Assembly (NCBI RefSeq): GCF_008728835.1 | Contig: NZ_CP042582.1 | Coordinates: 5,439,001-5,503,000 of the forward strand | DNA from: Hypericibacter adhaerens | Lineage (GTDB): Bacteria; Pseudomonadota; Alphaproteobacteria; Dongiales; Dongiaceae | DNA length: 64,000 nucleotides | Direction: 5' to 3' | Shown here: in pieces, positions 54,706 to 64,000 of the stretch | Layout: each line of letters opens with the position of its first letter | How positions within the stretch are numbered: the stretch's first letter is position 1 | The notes under the pieces: model-generated | What the model was told of the DNA's origin: nothing | What the model saw: the letters and a program-made list of their open reading frames with translations, nothing else | The model's database searches: none | Program-made: the position numbers and the translations under genes

Positions 54706-57444
54706 TCAGGAGGAACTCAGCAGGCTTCTGAGACGATAGAGCGCTTCGAGCGCTTCCCGGGGGCTGAGCTCGTCGGGATGAAGCGCCTTCAGGGCTTCCT
54801 CGACGGCGTTCGGCGCGGGCGGGCCGCTCCGCGGCGGGCGGGTTGCCGCTGCCGAAAAAAGCGGCAGATCGTCGGCGAGCTTCGCGAGCGCGCCCGCCTG
54901 CTCGCCCTGCTCGAGCAGCGTCAGCACCTCCTCCGCGCGCGTCACCGCCGCCGCCGGCAATCCGGCGAGCTTGGCGACATGGATGCCGTAGGAACGGTCG
55001 GCCGCACCCGGCGCCACCTCATGCAGGAACACGACCTCGCCCTGCCATTCCTTCACCCGCATGGTGTAGGGCGCGAGCGCGGCGAGCTTGGCCGAGAGCG
55101 AGGTCAGCTCGTGATAATGGGTGGCGAAGAGCGCGCGGCAGCGATTGACCTCGTGCAGATGCTCGACCGTGGCCCAGGCGATGGAGAGCCCGTCGAAAGT
55201 GGCGGTGCCGCGCCCGATCTCGTCGAGGATGACGAGCGCGCGCGGGCCCGCCTGGTTGAGGATCGCCGCGGTCTCGACCATCTCGACCATGAAGGTCGAG
55301 CGGCCGCGGGCGAGATCGTCGGCCGCGCCCACGCGACTGAAGAGGCGGTCCACCACGCCGATATGGGCGCGGGCCGCCGGCACGAAGCTCCCCATCTGCG
55401 CCAGGATCGCGATGAGGGCGTTCTGGCGCAGGAAGGTCGACTTGCCCGCCATGTTGGGCCCGGTCAGGAGCCAGAGCCGGCGCTCCGGCCCCAGATCGCA
55501 ATCGTTGGGCACGAAGCGCGTCTCGCCCTTGGCCTCGAGCGCCGCCTCGACCACCGGATGGCGGCCGGCGGCGATCGTAAAGCCCTGATCCTCCGCGACG
55601 ACGGGACGGCAATAACCGCGCTCCGCCGCGAGCTCGGCCAGACCCGCCGTCAGATCGATCAGCGCCAGCGCGCGCGCCGCCTCGGCGACCGCGTCGCCCG
55701 CATCCCGCACCCGCTCCACCAGCGCCTCGAACAGCTGCAGCTCGATCGCGAGCGCCTTGTCGGCGGCGGACGCGATCTTGCGCTCGAGCTCGCCCAGCTC
55801 GACCGTGGTGAAGCGCATCGCCGAGGCCATCGACTGGCGATGGATGAAGAGGCGGTTCTCCTTGAGCTTGTCGGCGTGGGTGGCGGTGGCCTCGACATAA
55901 TAGCCCAGCACGTTGTTGTGCCGGATCTTGAGCGAAGGCGTGGCGGTCTCGTTGCGGTAGCGCGCCTCGAGCTCGAGGATCAGGCGCCGGCTGTGGTCGC
56001 GCAGATTGCGCAGCTCGTCGAGCTCGGCATGGAATCCGGCCGCGATGAAGCCGCCGTCGCGCGTGATGACCGGCAGCTCCGGCGCCAGCGCCCGCTCGAG
56101 CTCGCCCACCAGCGCCGCATGGTCGCCCAGATGGCGCGCGGCGGCGGCGAGCCCCGAGGGCAGGTCGGCTTCGCGCTCCAGCAACCGGCGGACCTCGCCC
56201 GCGACGGCGAGACCCGCCTTGAGCGCGGCCAGGTCGCGCGGACCGCCGCGGCCCAGCATCAGCCGCGACAGGGCCCGCTCGATATCGGGCGCGCGGCGCA
56301 GCAGGGCCCGCAGATCCTCGCGCAGCGCCGCGCCTGAGACCAGCCGCTCCACCATGTCGAGCCGGGCCCCGACGATCGCGGGATCGGTCGAGGGCGCGGC
56401 CAGCGCCGCCGCGAGCGCGCGGGCGCCGGCACCGGTGACGCTGCGGTCGATCGCGGCGATGAGCGAGCCCTCGCGCGTGCCCGACAGCGTCTCGGTCAGC
56501 TCCAGGTTGCGCCGCGTCGCCGCGTCGATCTCCATCACCGAGCCGCGCGCGAGACGCCGGGGTGCGGAGAGACGCGGCAGCTTGCCGCGCTGGGTCAGCT
56601 GGACATAGTCGATGAGCGTGCCCGCGGCCGCGATCTCGGCGCGCTCGAAGCTGCCGAAGGCGTCGAGCGCCTTGACGCCGTAGAACGCCTCCAGCCGCTT
56701 GCGCGCGGCCTCGCTGTCGAAGCGGCTCGAGGGCAGGGGCGACAGGATCGGCGTCCAATCGGCGAGCTGCTCCTTGAGCGCCGCCTGCGCCAGCAGCCGC
56801 TCGGGCACCAGGAGCTCGCCCGGCGAAAGCCGCGCCAGCACGGCCGCGAGGTCGCGCGGCTCCACGGCCTGGAGCTGGAAATCGCCGGTCGAGATGTCGA
56901 GCCAGGCGAGCCCCAGACCGCCCGCGGCATCGGCCAGCGCCGCGAGGTAGTTGTGCCGGCGGGCGTCGAGCAGCGTGTCCTCGGTCAAGGTGCCGGGCGT
57001 CACCACGCGGATGACGTCGCGCTTCACCACGGCCTTGGCGCCGCGCTTCTTCGCCTCGGCCGGATCCTCGATCTGCTCGCAGACCGCGACCTTGAAGCCC
57101 TGGCGGATCAGGCGGGCCAGATAGGCGTCGGCGGCGTGAACCGGTACGCCGCACATGGCGATGTCCTGCCCGTCATGCTTGCCGCGCTTGGTGAGCGCGA
57201 TATCGAGGGCGGCCGAGGCCTTGACCGCGTCCTCGAAGAACAGCTCGTAGAAATCGCCCATCCGGTAGAACAGCAGGCAGTCGCGGTTCTGCGCCTTGAT
57301 GGCGAGATACTGCGCCATCAGCGGCGTGGCGCCGCCTTCCGCCGCCATCAGGGCGGCCGGATCCTCGGGCCCTTCCGGCCCCGCCTTGTCTTGCGAGTTG
57401 CCGGCAGGCTCTCGATGATCGCGGGGCGGGCGGTTCTCGAGCAT
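54706..57444 (-). CDS. mutS: DNA mismatch repair protein MutS
   Basis: MutS recognises mismatches and starts mismatch repair. The 912-residue protein has the mismatch-binding motif [15 protein letters not shown] near the N-terminus, a connector and lever region, the ATPase Walker [17 protein letters not shown] (about residue 660), and [20 protein letters not shown] as Walker B with signature. The ATG at 57444 (MLENRPPRD) fits. It is divergent from pyrE; the order maeB, mutS, glnD, murJ is conserved in related alphaproteobacteria. Confidence 0.96.
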   Translation of the reverse strand: MLENRPPRDHREPAGNSQDKAGPEGPEDPAALMAAEGGATPLMAQYLAIKAQNRDCLLFYRMGDFYELFFEDAVKASAALDIALTKRGKHDGQDIAMCGVPVHAADAYLARLIRQGFKVAVCEQIEDPAEAKKRGAKAVVKRDVIRVVTPGTLTEDTLLDARRHNYLAALADAAGGLGLAWLDISTGDFQLQAVEPRDLAAVLARLSPGELLVPERLLAQAALKEQLADWTPILSPLPSSRFDSEAARKRLEAFYGVKALDAFGSFERAEIAAAGTLIDYVQLTQRGKLPRLSAPRRLARGSVMEIDAATRRNLELTETLSGTREGSLIAAIDRSVTGAGARALAAALAAPSTDPAIVGARLDMVERLVSGAALREDLRALLRRAPDIERALSRLMLGRGGPRDLAALKAGLAVAGEVRRLLEREADLPSGLAAAARHLGDHAALVGELERALAPELPVITRDGGFIAAGFHAELDELRNLRDHSRRLILELEARYRNETATPSLKIRHNNVLGYYVEATATHADKLKENRLFIHRQSMASAMRFTTVELGELERKIASAADKALAIELQLFEALVERVRDAGDAVAEAARALALIDLTAGLAELAAERGYCRPVVAEDQGFTIAAGRHPVVEAALEAKGETRFVPNDCDLGPERRLWLLTGPNMAGKSTFLRQNALIAILAQMGSFVPAARAHIGVVDRLFSRVGAADDLARGRSTFMVEMVETAAILNQAGPRALVILDEIGRGTATFDGLSIAWATVEHLHEVNRCRALFATHYHELTSLSAKLAALAPYTMRVKEWQGEVVFLHEVAPGAADRSYGIHVAKLAGLPAAAVTRAEEVLTLLEQGEQAGALAKLADDLPLFSAAATRPPRSGPPAPNAVEEALKALHPDELSPREALEALYRLRSLLSSS

Positions 57445-57518
57445 CGGACGGAGCCTGGTTTCCCCTGGAAAATGCGCCGCACCCTCATGACAGAGCGAGG
57501 GCGCCGCGTGTAGGTTGC

Positions 57519-57544
57519 TGCCGATTGTTGCCGACCATTGCCGA
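57519..57544. repeat. Three phased TGCCGA repeats
   Basis: TGCCGA occurs at 57519, 57529 and 57539, exactly 10 bp apart, in the gap between mutS and pyrE. Helical phasing would place all three on one face of the DNA, as for a cooperatively bound regulator. Chance cannot be excluded in a region this GC-rich. Confidence 0.4.
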
Positions 57545-57614
57545 ATGGCGCGCGACAGACAGCAACCCGCCGCAGCCCCGGTTGTGGCGCGGATTTTCCG
57601 GAGGATCAACCCCC

Positions 57615-58190
57615 ATGGCGCTCGTCCGCCGCAAGCCCCAGACCCAGGCCCAGTTCGACAGGCTCAAGGCCATCATCAAGCGCGAATCGCTCCTGACCGG
57701 CGGCGATTTCAAGCTCGCCTCGGGCGCCCAGAGCAGCGTCTTCTTCGACATGAAGAAGACGCTGTTCGATCCCGAGGGCGCCTCGCTGGTGGGCGAGCTC
57801 ATCCTCGACGCCATCGCCGACGATGCGGTGGAGTATGTGGGCGGGCTCGAGCTGGGCGCGGTGCCGATCGCAACCGCCGTCTGCGTCAAGAGCGCGGGTG
57901 CCAAGCGCCCGATCAAGGGCTTCTTCGTGCGCAAGGAGCCCAAGGGCCACGGCACCAACAAGCTGGTCGACGGTCAGTTCCGGGACGGCGCCGACGTGAT
58001 CGTGCTGGAGGATGTCACCACCACCGGCGGCTCCTCGCTCAAGGCCGTGGCCGCCGTGCGCGAGCGCGGCGCCAAGGTGCGCAAGGTCGTGACCATCGTC
58101 GATCGTCTCGAAGGGGCGGAAGCCGCCTTCGCCAAGGAAGGCATCGCGCTGGTGGCGCTTTTCGACCGCAACGATTTCCTGGAGCGCTGA
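57615..58190 (+). CDS. pyrE: Orotate phosphoribosyltransferase
   Basis: PyrE makes orotidine monophosphate from orotate and PRPP in pyrimidine synthesis. The 191-residue product has [20 protein letters not shown], the [14 protein letters not shown] motif, the catalytic [14 protein letters not shown] loop, and the PRPP-binding [18 protein letters not shown]. The ATG at 57615 (MALVRRKPQ) fits the family. GGAGG lies ten bases upstream. It is followed by maeB after 179 bp. Confidence 0.94.
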   Translation: MALVRRKPQTQAQFDRLKAIIKRESLLTGGDFKLASGAQSSVFFDMKKTLFDPEGASLVGELILDAIADDAVEYVGGLELGAVPIATAVCVKSAGAKRPIKGFFVRKEPKGHGTNKLVDGQFRDGADVIVLEDVTTTGGSSLKAVAAVRERGAKVRKVVTIVDRLEGAEAAFAKEGIALVALFDRNDFLER

Positions 58191-58369
58191 GCCGCGATTT
58201 TCCGCACGGGCCTGCGCAGATTTCGCGCGAGTTCGCGCTTGCAGCATCGACAGCATCCCGCGCGCTGTTCAGCCGGCTGTACAGCGTTTGACCCGCTAGT
58301 CAAGCGCCGGCCAAACGTGCAAGCCTTGCCGTCCGGTTGAACCGTCGGCGCGGGAGGCGCGGCTTCGCC

Positions 58370-60634
58370 TTGGACCAACGATTACTGAGCATCACCGAGC
58401 AGGAAGCGCTTCTGCTCCATTCCAGCGGGCGGCCGGGCAAGATCGCGATCCAGCCGACCAAGCCCCTGACGACCCAGCGCGATCTTTCGCTGGCCTATTC
58501 GCCGGGCGTGGCCTTTCCCTGCCTCAAGATCCACCAGGACCCGGCCGGCGCCTACGACTACACCGCCAAGGGCAACCTGGTCGCCGTGATCTCGAACGGC
58601 ACCGCCGTGCTGGGGCTGGGCGACCTGGGCGCGCTCGCCTCGAAGCCGGTGATGGAAGGCAAGGCCGTCCTCTTCAAGCGCTTCGCCGATATCGACGGCA
58701 TCGATCTCGAGGTCGATACCCGCGACGTCGACGCCTTCATCAACAGCGTGCGCTATCTCGGCCCCTCCTTCGGCGGCATCAATCTCGAGGACATCAAGGC
58801 ACCGGAATGTTTCATCATCGAGCAGCGCCTGCGCGAGCTCATGGACATCCCGGTGTTCCATGACGACCAGCATGGCACGGCGATCATCGCCGCCGCGGGT
58901 CTCATCAACGCGCTCGACCTGACCGGCCGCGACATCAAATCGGCGAAGATGGTGGTGAACGGCGCCGGTGCCGCCGCCATCGCCTGCGTCGAGCTGCTCA
59001 AGACCATGGGCATGCCCCACGACAACGTGATCCTCTGCGACACGGCCGGCGTGATCTATCAGGGTCGCGAGAAGGGCATGAACCAGTGGAAGTCGGCGCA
59101 TGCCGCCAGCACGAAGCTGCGCACGCTCGAACAGGCGATGAAGGGCGCGGATATCGTGTTCGGGCTTTCGGCCAAGGGCGCCATCAGCGGCGCCATGGTC
59201 GCGGGCATGGCGAAGAACCCGATCATCTTCGCCATGGCCAACCCGGATCCCGAGGTGACGCCCGAGGAGGTGCGCTCGGTGCGCAACGACGCCATCGTCG
59301 CCACCGGTCGCTCGGACTATCCCAACCAGGTGAACAACGTCCTGGGCTTCCCCTACATCTTCCGCGGCGCGCTCGACGTGCGGGCCTCGACCATCAACGA
59401 GCCGATGAAGATCGCGGCCTCGCGCGCGCTGGCGGAGCTGGCGCGCGAGGACGTGCCGGACGAGGTCGATGCCGCCTATGCCGGACGGCGCCTGCGCTAC
59501 GGGCCCGAATACATCATCCCGGTGCCGTTCGACCCGCGCCTGGTCTCGCGCATCCCCGCCGCCGTGGCGCGCGCCGCGATGGACAGCGGCGTGGCGCGCC
59601 GGCCGATCATCGACATGCGGGCCTACGAATCCGAGCTCTCGGCGCGCCTCGACCCGACCGCGGCGGGGCTCCACCTCATCTTCGAGAAGCTTCTGGCCAA
59701 CCCCCGCCGCGTGGTGTTCGCGGAGGGCGAGGAAGAGCGCGTGATCCGCGCCGCGATCGCCTATCGCAACGCGGGCTACGGCACGCCGGTGCTGATCGGC
59801 CGCGAGGACCGCATCCAGCAGACCATGAAGGCGGGCGGTCTCGGCGATATCGACGGGCTCGAGATCCACAACGCCCGGCTCTCGAAGAGCAACGCGCAAT
59901 ATGCCGAGTTCCTCTACAAGCGCATGCAGCGCCACGGGCTTCTGTTCCGCGACTGCCAGCGCCTCGTGAACCAGGACCGCAACGTGTTCGCCGCCTGCAT
60001 GGTGGTGCAGGGCGATGCCGACGCCATGGTGACCGGCATCACCCGCAGCTTCTACGACGCGCTCGACGATGTGACGCGGGTGATCGATCCGCGGCCCAAC
60101 GAGCAGCTCCTGGGCCTCTCCATCGTGTTCGCGAAGGGACGCACCGTCTTCATCGCCGACACCTCGGTCCACGAGCTGCCCTCGCCCGAGCAGCTCGCCG
60201 ACATCGCGATCCAGAGCGCGGCGGCCGCCCGGCGCATCGGCCACGAGCCGCGGGTGGCGCTGCTCTCCTTCTCGAATTTCGGCAATCCGCCGCGCGAGAA
60301 GGCCGAGCGCATCCGCGAGGCGGTGGCGGTGCTCGACAGCCGCAAGGTCGATTTCGAGTATGAAGGCGAGATGCAGGTCGACGTGGCGCTCGATTTCGAC
60401 CTGATGCGCCGGCTCTATCCCTTCTCGCGGCTCAAGGGCCCGGCCAACATCCTGGTCATGCCGGCGCTGCATTCGGCCAACATCTCGGCCAAGCTGATGC
60501 AGCAGCTCGGCGGGACGGTGATCGGGCCGGTGCTGATGGGCCTCTCCAAGCCCGCCCAGATCGTCCATGCCGGCGCCACCGTCTCGGACCTGCTGACGGC
60601 GGCGGCCCTCGCCGGTCTCGCCGCGGTCCGTTAA
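58370..60634 (+). CDS. maeB: NADP-dependent malic enzyme (MaeB, with PTA-like domain)
   Basis: MaeB converts malate to pyruvate with CO2 release and NADPH production. The 754-residue protein has an N-terminal malic enzyme domain ([59 protein letters not shown]) and, after about residue 430, a phosphotransacetylase-like regulatory domain ([15 protein letters not shown]). The best start is a TTG at 58370, giving [11 protein letters not shown], which aligns with E. coli MaeB; GGGAGG lies 12 bases upstream. The frame's first TTG at 58337 has no ribosome site. Confidence 0.95.
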   Translation: MDQRLLSITEQEALLLHSSGRPGKIAIQPTKPLTTQRDLSLAYSPGVAFPCLKIHQDPAGAYDYTAKGNLVAVISNGTAVLGLGDLGALASKPVMEGKAVLFKRFADIDGIDLEVDTRDVDAFINSVRYLGPSFGGINLEDIKAPECFIIEQRLRELMDIPVFHDDQHGTAIIAAAGLINALDLTGRDIKSAKMVVNGAGAAAIACVELLKTMGMPHDNVILCDTAGVIYQGREKGMNQWKSAHAASTKLRTLEQAMKGADIVFGLSAKGAISGAMVAGMAKNPIIFAMANPDPEVTPEEVRSVRNDAIVATGRSDYPNQVNNVLGFPYIFRGALDVRASTINEPMKIAASRALAELAREDVPDEVDAAYAGRRLRYGPEYIIPVPFDPRLVSRIPAAVARAAMDSGVARRPIIDMRAYESELSARLDPTAAGLHLIFEKLLANPRRVVFAEGEEERVIRAAIAYRNAGYGTPVLIGREDRIQQTMKAGGLGDIDGLEIHNARLSKSNAQYAEFLYKRMQRHGLLFRDCQRLVNQDRNVFAACMVVQGDADAMVTGITRSFYDALDDVTRVIDPRPNEQLLGLSIVFAKGRTVFIADTSVHELPSPEQLADIAIQSAAAARRIGHEPRVALLSFSNFGNPPREKAERIREAVAVLDSRKVDFEYEGEMQVDVALDFDLMRRLYPFSRLKGPANILVMPALHSANISAKLMQQLGGTVIGPVLMGLSKPAQIVHAGATVSDLLTAAALAGLAAVR

Positions 60635-60646
60635 AGGCGAAGCCGC

Positions 60647-61042
60647 TCAGGCTTTCGGCGGTACCGGCTCGACCGGGCCGCCGGCCTTGCGCCAGGCGCC
60701 GAAGCCGCCTTCGATATGGGCGACCGGCTCGAGCCCCATATCCTGCGCGGTCTTGGCGGCCAGCGCCGAGCGCCAGCCGCCGGCGCAGAAGAAGACGAAG
60801 CGCTTGGGCTCGGCGAAGGGCTTGCGGTGATAGGGGCTCTCGGGATCGATCCAGAACTCGAGCATGCCGCGCGGGCAGTGGAAGGCGCCCGGCAGGCGGC
60901 CCTCCTTCTCGAGCTCGCGCGGGTCGCGCAGATCGACGAACAGCACGTCGTCCTTCCCGTGAAGCGCGATCGCGTCCTCGACCGGAAGCGTCACGATCTC
61001 GGCGTTGGCTTCGTCGAGAAGCTGACGGAAGCCTTTCTTCAT
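60647..61042 (-). CDS. Rhodanese-like domain protein
   Basis: A 131-residue single-domain rhodanese. The active-site loop is FFCAGGWRSALA, with the cysteine expected to carry a persulfide, and VLFVDLRDPRELEKEGRLPG precedes it. The likely role is sulfur transfer or sulfide handling. The ATG at 61042 has GGAGGTC upstream. It ends 12 bp from maeB, which faces it, and a REP pair lies upstream. Confidence 0.9.
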   Translation of the reverse strand: MKKGFRQLLDEANAEIVTLPVEDAIALHGKDDVLFVDLRDPRELEKEGRLPGAFHCPRGMLEFWIDPESPYHRKPFAEPKRFVFFCAGGWRSALAAKTAQDMGLEPVAHIEGGFGAWRKAGGPVEPVPPKA

Positions 61043-61099
61043 GGAGGGGACCTCCTTACCGGTCGGTTTCCAGGAGCAGAGTGGGCAAGGAACACCAAC

Positions 61100-61179
61100 G
61101 TCATCCCCGCGACAGCGGGGATCCACGTCAGGGCCTGGCGACCTGGATCAAGCTGGATCCCCGGTTTCGCGGGGATGAC
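61100..61179. repeat. REP pair (family 1)
   Basis: An 80-bp pair, GTCATCCCCGCGACAGCGGG and CCCCGGTTTCGCGGGGATGAC, slightly degraded relative to the other copies (GACAG for GAAAG; GGTTT for GCTTT). It lies between the rhodanese gene and the end of the secreted beta-sandwich protein gene, both on the minus strand. Confidence 0.85.
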
Positions 61180-61222
61180 GATAAAGGCAACGGCGGGCAA
61201 GGCTCGGGAAAGATGACGTTGC

Positions 61223-62155
61223 TCAGTTCGTGCCGTCGATCTGGACCGAGCGGATGACGTAGCGGCCGCCGCTGTTGATCATCAGGAGCCCGTCGAAGGG
61301 CTTGGTGATGGTGGTGTCCTTGGCCGTGACGAGGGCCTTGCCGTCGACCGAGACGGTCATGGTGCCGGCGCCGTCGCGCAGCAGCTCGATCAGATGCAGC
61401 TTGTCGCCCTCGAGCGGCAGGACCTGGTTGTAGCTGGCGAGCGTGGTCTGCCCCTGCGGTGTGACGCGCTGCAGCGCCAGGCCCGGATTGCCGTTGGGGA
61501 AGTAGGTCACGCGATAGGCGGTGTTGCCGGCGCTGCCCTGATAGGGACCGATGTCGAGCCGGCCGAACTTCTCCTTCGAGAGGAGCTGGAGGCTGAGCTT
61601 GAAGACGTTGGTGATCTTCACCGCCGTGTAGATCGAGGCGTAGGTGGCGCCGGTCGTTCCCTGGCTGGTCTGAGGCTGCAGGATGGCGCCGAGCACGTCG
61701 TTGAGCTTGACGTTCTGGCTCGAGGTCTGGCCCGGCGGGATGATCGTGCTCTTCATGCCGGTATTGCTGCCGAGGATGTCGACGCTCCACTGGCCGGCGG
61801 TCACCTTCCAGACGGGATTGCTGGTGAAGTTGCCGTCACTGAAATTGTCATAAAAGAGACGGACGGTCGGCAGCGCGGCGGGCGTCGTCGTCGTCGTGGC
61901 CGAGGCGGAGGCGATCAGGTCGCGCAGATCCTGGATGAAGACGGGGTCCGCGGCCTTGGCCTTGTCGGCTTCGTCCACCATCGCCTTGAGCTTGGCGACG
62001 AAGGCCTGCAGATCCTTGCTGGTGCCGGAAGACTGCCATTCGGTATAGCGGGGCGTGGCGGTCGTGTCGTCCGCCCGGACGGCGCCGGGGGCCAGCGCCG
62101 CGAGGCCGAGGAGGAGGCCGGCCAGAACCCGCATCGGTGCGCGCATCGATCGCAT
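61223..62155 (-). CDS. Secreted beta-sandwich protein of unknown function
   Basis: A 310-residue exported protein. The signal segment VLAGLLLGLAALAPGAVRAD is followed by a helical linker rich in Lys/Ala/Asp (FVAKLKAMVDEADKAKAADP), a Thr-rich run (ASATTTTTPAALP), and a large beta-rich domain (LFYDNFSDGNFTSNPVWKVT to MTVSVDGKALVTAKDTT) like a lectin or LamG fold. No catalytic residues are evident, so binding of carbohydrate or envelope components is only a guess. The ATG at 62155 was chosen as the first that gives a signal peptide. It is divergent from phoR. Confidence 0.75.
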   Translation of the reverse strand: MRSMRAPMRVLAGLLLGLAALAPGAVRADDTTATPRYTEWQSSGTSKDLQAFVAKLKAMVDEADKAKAADPVFIQDLRDLIASASATTTTTPAALPTVRLFYDNFSDGNFTSNPVWKVTAGQWSVDILGSNTGMKSTIIPPGQTSSQNVKLNDVLGAILQPQTSQGTTGATYASIYTAVKITNVFKLSLQLLSKEKFGRLDIGPYQGSAGNTAYRVTYFPNGNPGLALQRVTPQGQTTLASYNQVLPLEGDKLHLIELLRDGAGTMTVSVDGKALVTAKDTTITKPFDGLLMINSGGRYVIRSVQIDGTN

Positions 62156-62327
62156 AAATGCTTTATACAAGCGGCGCGGCGAGCGGCAAAGAGCCGATCG
62201 AAAGGCCGGCCGAAATCCGATCTTCTCCCCGTCGAATCGGCTTGAGACGGCATCGGGTCTCTCGTTATTTGAAGCGGGACGGCGGGTCGGCCGGCCCTGC
62301 GCGCGGAAAGCCGGCGGAACCTGAAGG

Positions 62328-63716
62328 ATGGCGTTGACGAAGGAGATCATGCAGCCCGGCCTCGCGGATAGCTGGCGCCTCGTCGGCATGGCGATCGTCC
62401 CGCCGCTGCTCATCCTGCTGCTCCTGGCCGGCGGCGGCTGGCTCGCCCTCGAGCCGGCCCTGATCGGGGCGGCGGCTACGATCCTTCTGTCCGGCCTGGG
62501 GATTTATGCCTGGCGGCGCAAGCCCGCCGCCCCCGCGCCCGAGATGCCGGTCGAGGCGCCCCCGGCCCCGCCGCCCGCTCCGCCCGAGCCCGCAGCGCCG
62601 GCCGTGGCCGATCGCGTGCTCCAGGCGCTCCCCGATCCGGTGCTGCTGGTCGATGGCGAGCGCCATGTGGTGCAGGCGAACGCGGCGGCGGAGAGCCAGT
62701 TCGGCGCCAACGCCGTCGGCCGCGATCTCTCGGCGATGGTGCGCCATCCGGCCCTGATCGACGCGGTCGAGGCTGTCCTCGAAGGCGGCGCCGGCCGCGA
62801 GGTCGAGCTGGTGTTTCCGGTGCCGGTCGAGCGCATTCTGCGGGCCCGCGTCGAGCCCCTGGCCGGCGGGCCGGGCGAGCTTTTCGCCCTGATCGCCTTC
62901 CAGGACATGACCGCCGCCAAGCGCACCGACCAGATGCGCGCGGATTTCGTGGCCAATGTCAGCCATGAGCTGCGCACGCCGCTCGCCAGCCTGATCGGCT
63001 TCATCGAGACCCTGCAGGGGCCGGCGCGCGACGATCCGGAGGCGCATCAGCGCTTCCTCGCCATCATGCAGCAGCAGTCGCAGCGCATGGCGCGGCTGAT
63101 CGCGGATCTGCTGTCGCTCTCGCGCATCGAGCTCAACGAGCACAAGCCCCCGACCGGCGAGGCCGAGCTCGGACCCATTCTGGGCGGGCTCGCCGATGCG
63201 CTGGCGCTGAAGGCGGCCGAGCGCAACATGACGATCCGCCTGGGGGCGCCGGCGCCCATCACCGGCGTCGAAGCCTTCGCCGATCTCGGCAGCATGCCGG
63301 CGGTCCAGGGCGACCGCGACGAGCTGACCCAGCTGTTCCAGAACCTGATCGACAACGCGATCAAGTATGGCCGGACCGGCACCGCCGTGCGCGTCGCCTG
63401 CTGGCGAGAGCCGACCGAGCTGCCCGGCCGCCGGTCCGGCGGCCGGCCCTCCCTCGCCATCGCGGTCATCGACGAGGGCGAGGGGATCGCGCGCGAGCAT
63501 CTCCCGCGCCTGACCGAGCGTTTCTACCGGGTCGACAAGGCGCGCTCGCGCGATATGGGGGGCACGGGACTCGGTCTTGCCATCGTCAAGCACATCGTGA
63601 ATCGGCACCGCGGCCGGCTCTCCGTCGAGAGCACGCCGGGCCTGGGATCGGTTTTCACCGTCCATCTGCCCCTGGCAGAGGCCCGCAAGAAGGCCTCTGC
63701 CCTGCAAAAGACGTAA
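62328..63716 (+). CDS. phoR: Phosphate regulon sensor kinase PhoR
   Basis: A 462-residue sensor histidine kinase. Two membrane helices near the N-terminus (about residues 18-35 and 43-62) precede a Pro/Ala linker, a PAS domain (DRVLQALPDPVLLVDGERHV), the HisKA box (VANVSHELRTPLASLIGF, phosphoacceptor H213), and the HATPase boxes N (NLIDNAIKYG), G1 (IDEGEGIA) and G2 (GGTGLGLAIVK). The domain order and the Pho-box-like site just downstream support PhoR. The partner phoB is not in the window. Confidence 0.85.
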   Translation: MALTKEIMQPGLADSWRLVGMAIVPPLLILLLLAGGGWLALEPALIGAAATILLSGLGIYAWRRKPAAPAPEMPVEAPPAPPPAPPEPAAPAVADRVLQALPDPVLLVDGERHVVQANAAAESQFGANAVGRDLSAMVRHPALIDAVEAVLEGGAGREVELVFPVPVERILRARVEPLAGGPGELFALIAFQDMTAAKRTDQMRADFVANVSHELRTPLASLIGFIETLQGPARDDPEAHQRFLAIMQQQSQRMARLIADLLSLSRIELNEHKPPTGEAELGPILGGLADALALKAAERNMTIRLGAPAPITGVEAFADLGSMPAVQGDRDELTQLFQNLIDNAIKYGRTGTAVRVACWREPTELPGRRSGGRPSLAIAVIDEGEGIAREHLPRLTERFYRVDKARSRDMGGTGLGLAIVKHIVNRHRGRLSVESTPGLGSVFTVHLPLAEARKKASALQKT

Positions 63717-63953
63717 ATTTTACAAAGCCTTGACAGCTTGCGCCGGTGCCGGCAAGTCCCGTCACGTGATTGTCATAAAATCGTATTATTTCTGTTGGCT
63801 GCGGCGAATAGGTTCGGCCGGGACCAAGGGCGGCGCGCCGTGACCGGCGAGGGCCGCCGGCGGTTCCGGGCGCGGGAAATCGCGATCTGAGACGGCCTGT
63901 TGGGGGTGGTTCTGTCCCATCCAAGAGTTCGCTCGCGGAAAGGTCTGGTGGCG
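63717..63953. other. Intergenic region after phoR
   Basis: This region holds a 23-bp Pho-box-like sequence (63770-63792) in a short AT-rich patch, with GC-rich leader sequence after it. No gene was found here before the partial frame at 63954. Confidence 0.6.
63770..63792 (+). promoter_or_regulatory. Pho-box-like element
   Basis: The sequence TTGTCATAAAATCGTATTAT plus TTC matches 17 of 23 bases of the E. coli pstS Pho box as I remember it (CTGTCATAAAACTGTCATAT plus TCC). The first half-site TGTCATAAAA is exact. Being next to phoR, it probably controls a downstream pst or phosphate gene. Confidence 0.55.
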
Positions 63954-64000
63954 ATGGCCCTGGGGCAAAAGGAGCCGATCCAGCGACGCGCGGTTCCGCC
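63954..64000 (+). CDS. Start of a gene cut by the window end
   Basis: An ATG at 63954 has GGAAAGG about ten bases upstream and stays open to the end of the window (MALGQKEPIQRRAVP). Position after phoR and a Pho-box-like site suggests a pst (phosphate transport) gene, but 15 residues are too few to name it. A GTG at 63948 in the same frame is a less likely start. Confidence 0.35.
   Translation, partial: MALGQKEPIQRRAVP

Noticed and set aside
61100-61179. Repeated GTCATCCCCGC units as a possible CRISPR array
   Set aside because: The units occur as inverted pairs at scattered sites, not as direct repeats with regular spacers, and no cas gene is present.
61841-61860. A second TTGTCATAAAA-like sequence within the secreted protein gene
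   Set aside because: It lies inside a coding region with no second half-site, so a Pho box there is unlikely.

Overview
The window is GC-rich (roughly two thirds G+C by eye) chromosomal DNA from an alphaproteobacterium, most likely a Rhodospirillales-type lineage. This rests on the dedicated cytochrome c maturation (ccm) cluster, the neighbourhood of malic enzyme, pyrE, mutS, glnD and murJ, an IalB-family protein, DUF1127, a PmtA-like methyltransferase and the base composition. It contains no rRNA, integrase, transposase or CRISPR array. The taxon is inferred from gene content and was not checked by a search.

Layout. 1-6873: System I cytochrome c maturation operon (ccmB end, ccmC, D, E, F, G, H, I), with a composite inverted repeat between ccmB and ccmC. 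7103-11600: a lone Rieske oxygenase followed by a polar amino-acid ABC transporter (ATPase, binding protein, two permeases). 11792-13644: tRNA-Ala(CGC), YggT, DUF167 and folD. 13699-16564: cyclase/formamidase, YbjQ, GNAT and argG on the minus strand, with a divergent ArsR-type regulator that has a palindromic operator. 18068-23709 (minus): secreted hypothetical protein, rlmN, beta-propeller plus exported creatininase-like pair, IalB and a TrmH-family methyltransferase. 23787-27897: asparaginase with a histone H1-like tail, quinone oxidoreductase, a two-part methyltransferase and a PmtA-like methyltransferase. 28082-32259: DinB, DUF1127, LysR regulator, a low-GC DUF2971 orphan, and a three-gene nitrile hydratase/thiocyanate hydrolase-like operon with a split beta subunit. 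32384-41388: acetoacetyl-CoA synthetase divergent from two tandem EamA exporters across a 28-bp perfect palindrome, then small housekeeping genes (DUF1232, SDR, PCD, metallopeptidase, UDG-like, CobB, LMW-PTP, ThpR). 41586-48340: FIST protein, arylesterase, YbbA/YbbP-type ABC exporter and murJ. 48470-60634: glnD, a lipoprotein, a chemoreceptor, mutS, pyrE and maeB. 60647-64000: rhodanese, a secreted beta-sandwich protein, PhoR, and a Pho-box-like site before a gene cut by the window end.

Most of the content is housekeeping. The unusual parts are the split-beta NHase/SCNase-like operon beside a low-GC orphan, two strong palindromic operators, the tailed asparaginase, the exported creatininase/beta-propeller pair, and two families of intergenic inverted repeats. 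I did not find a clearly new multi-gene system.
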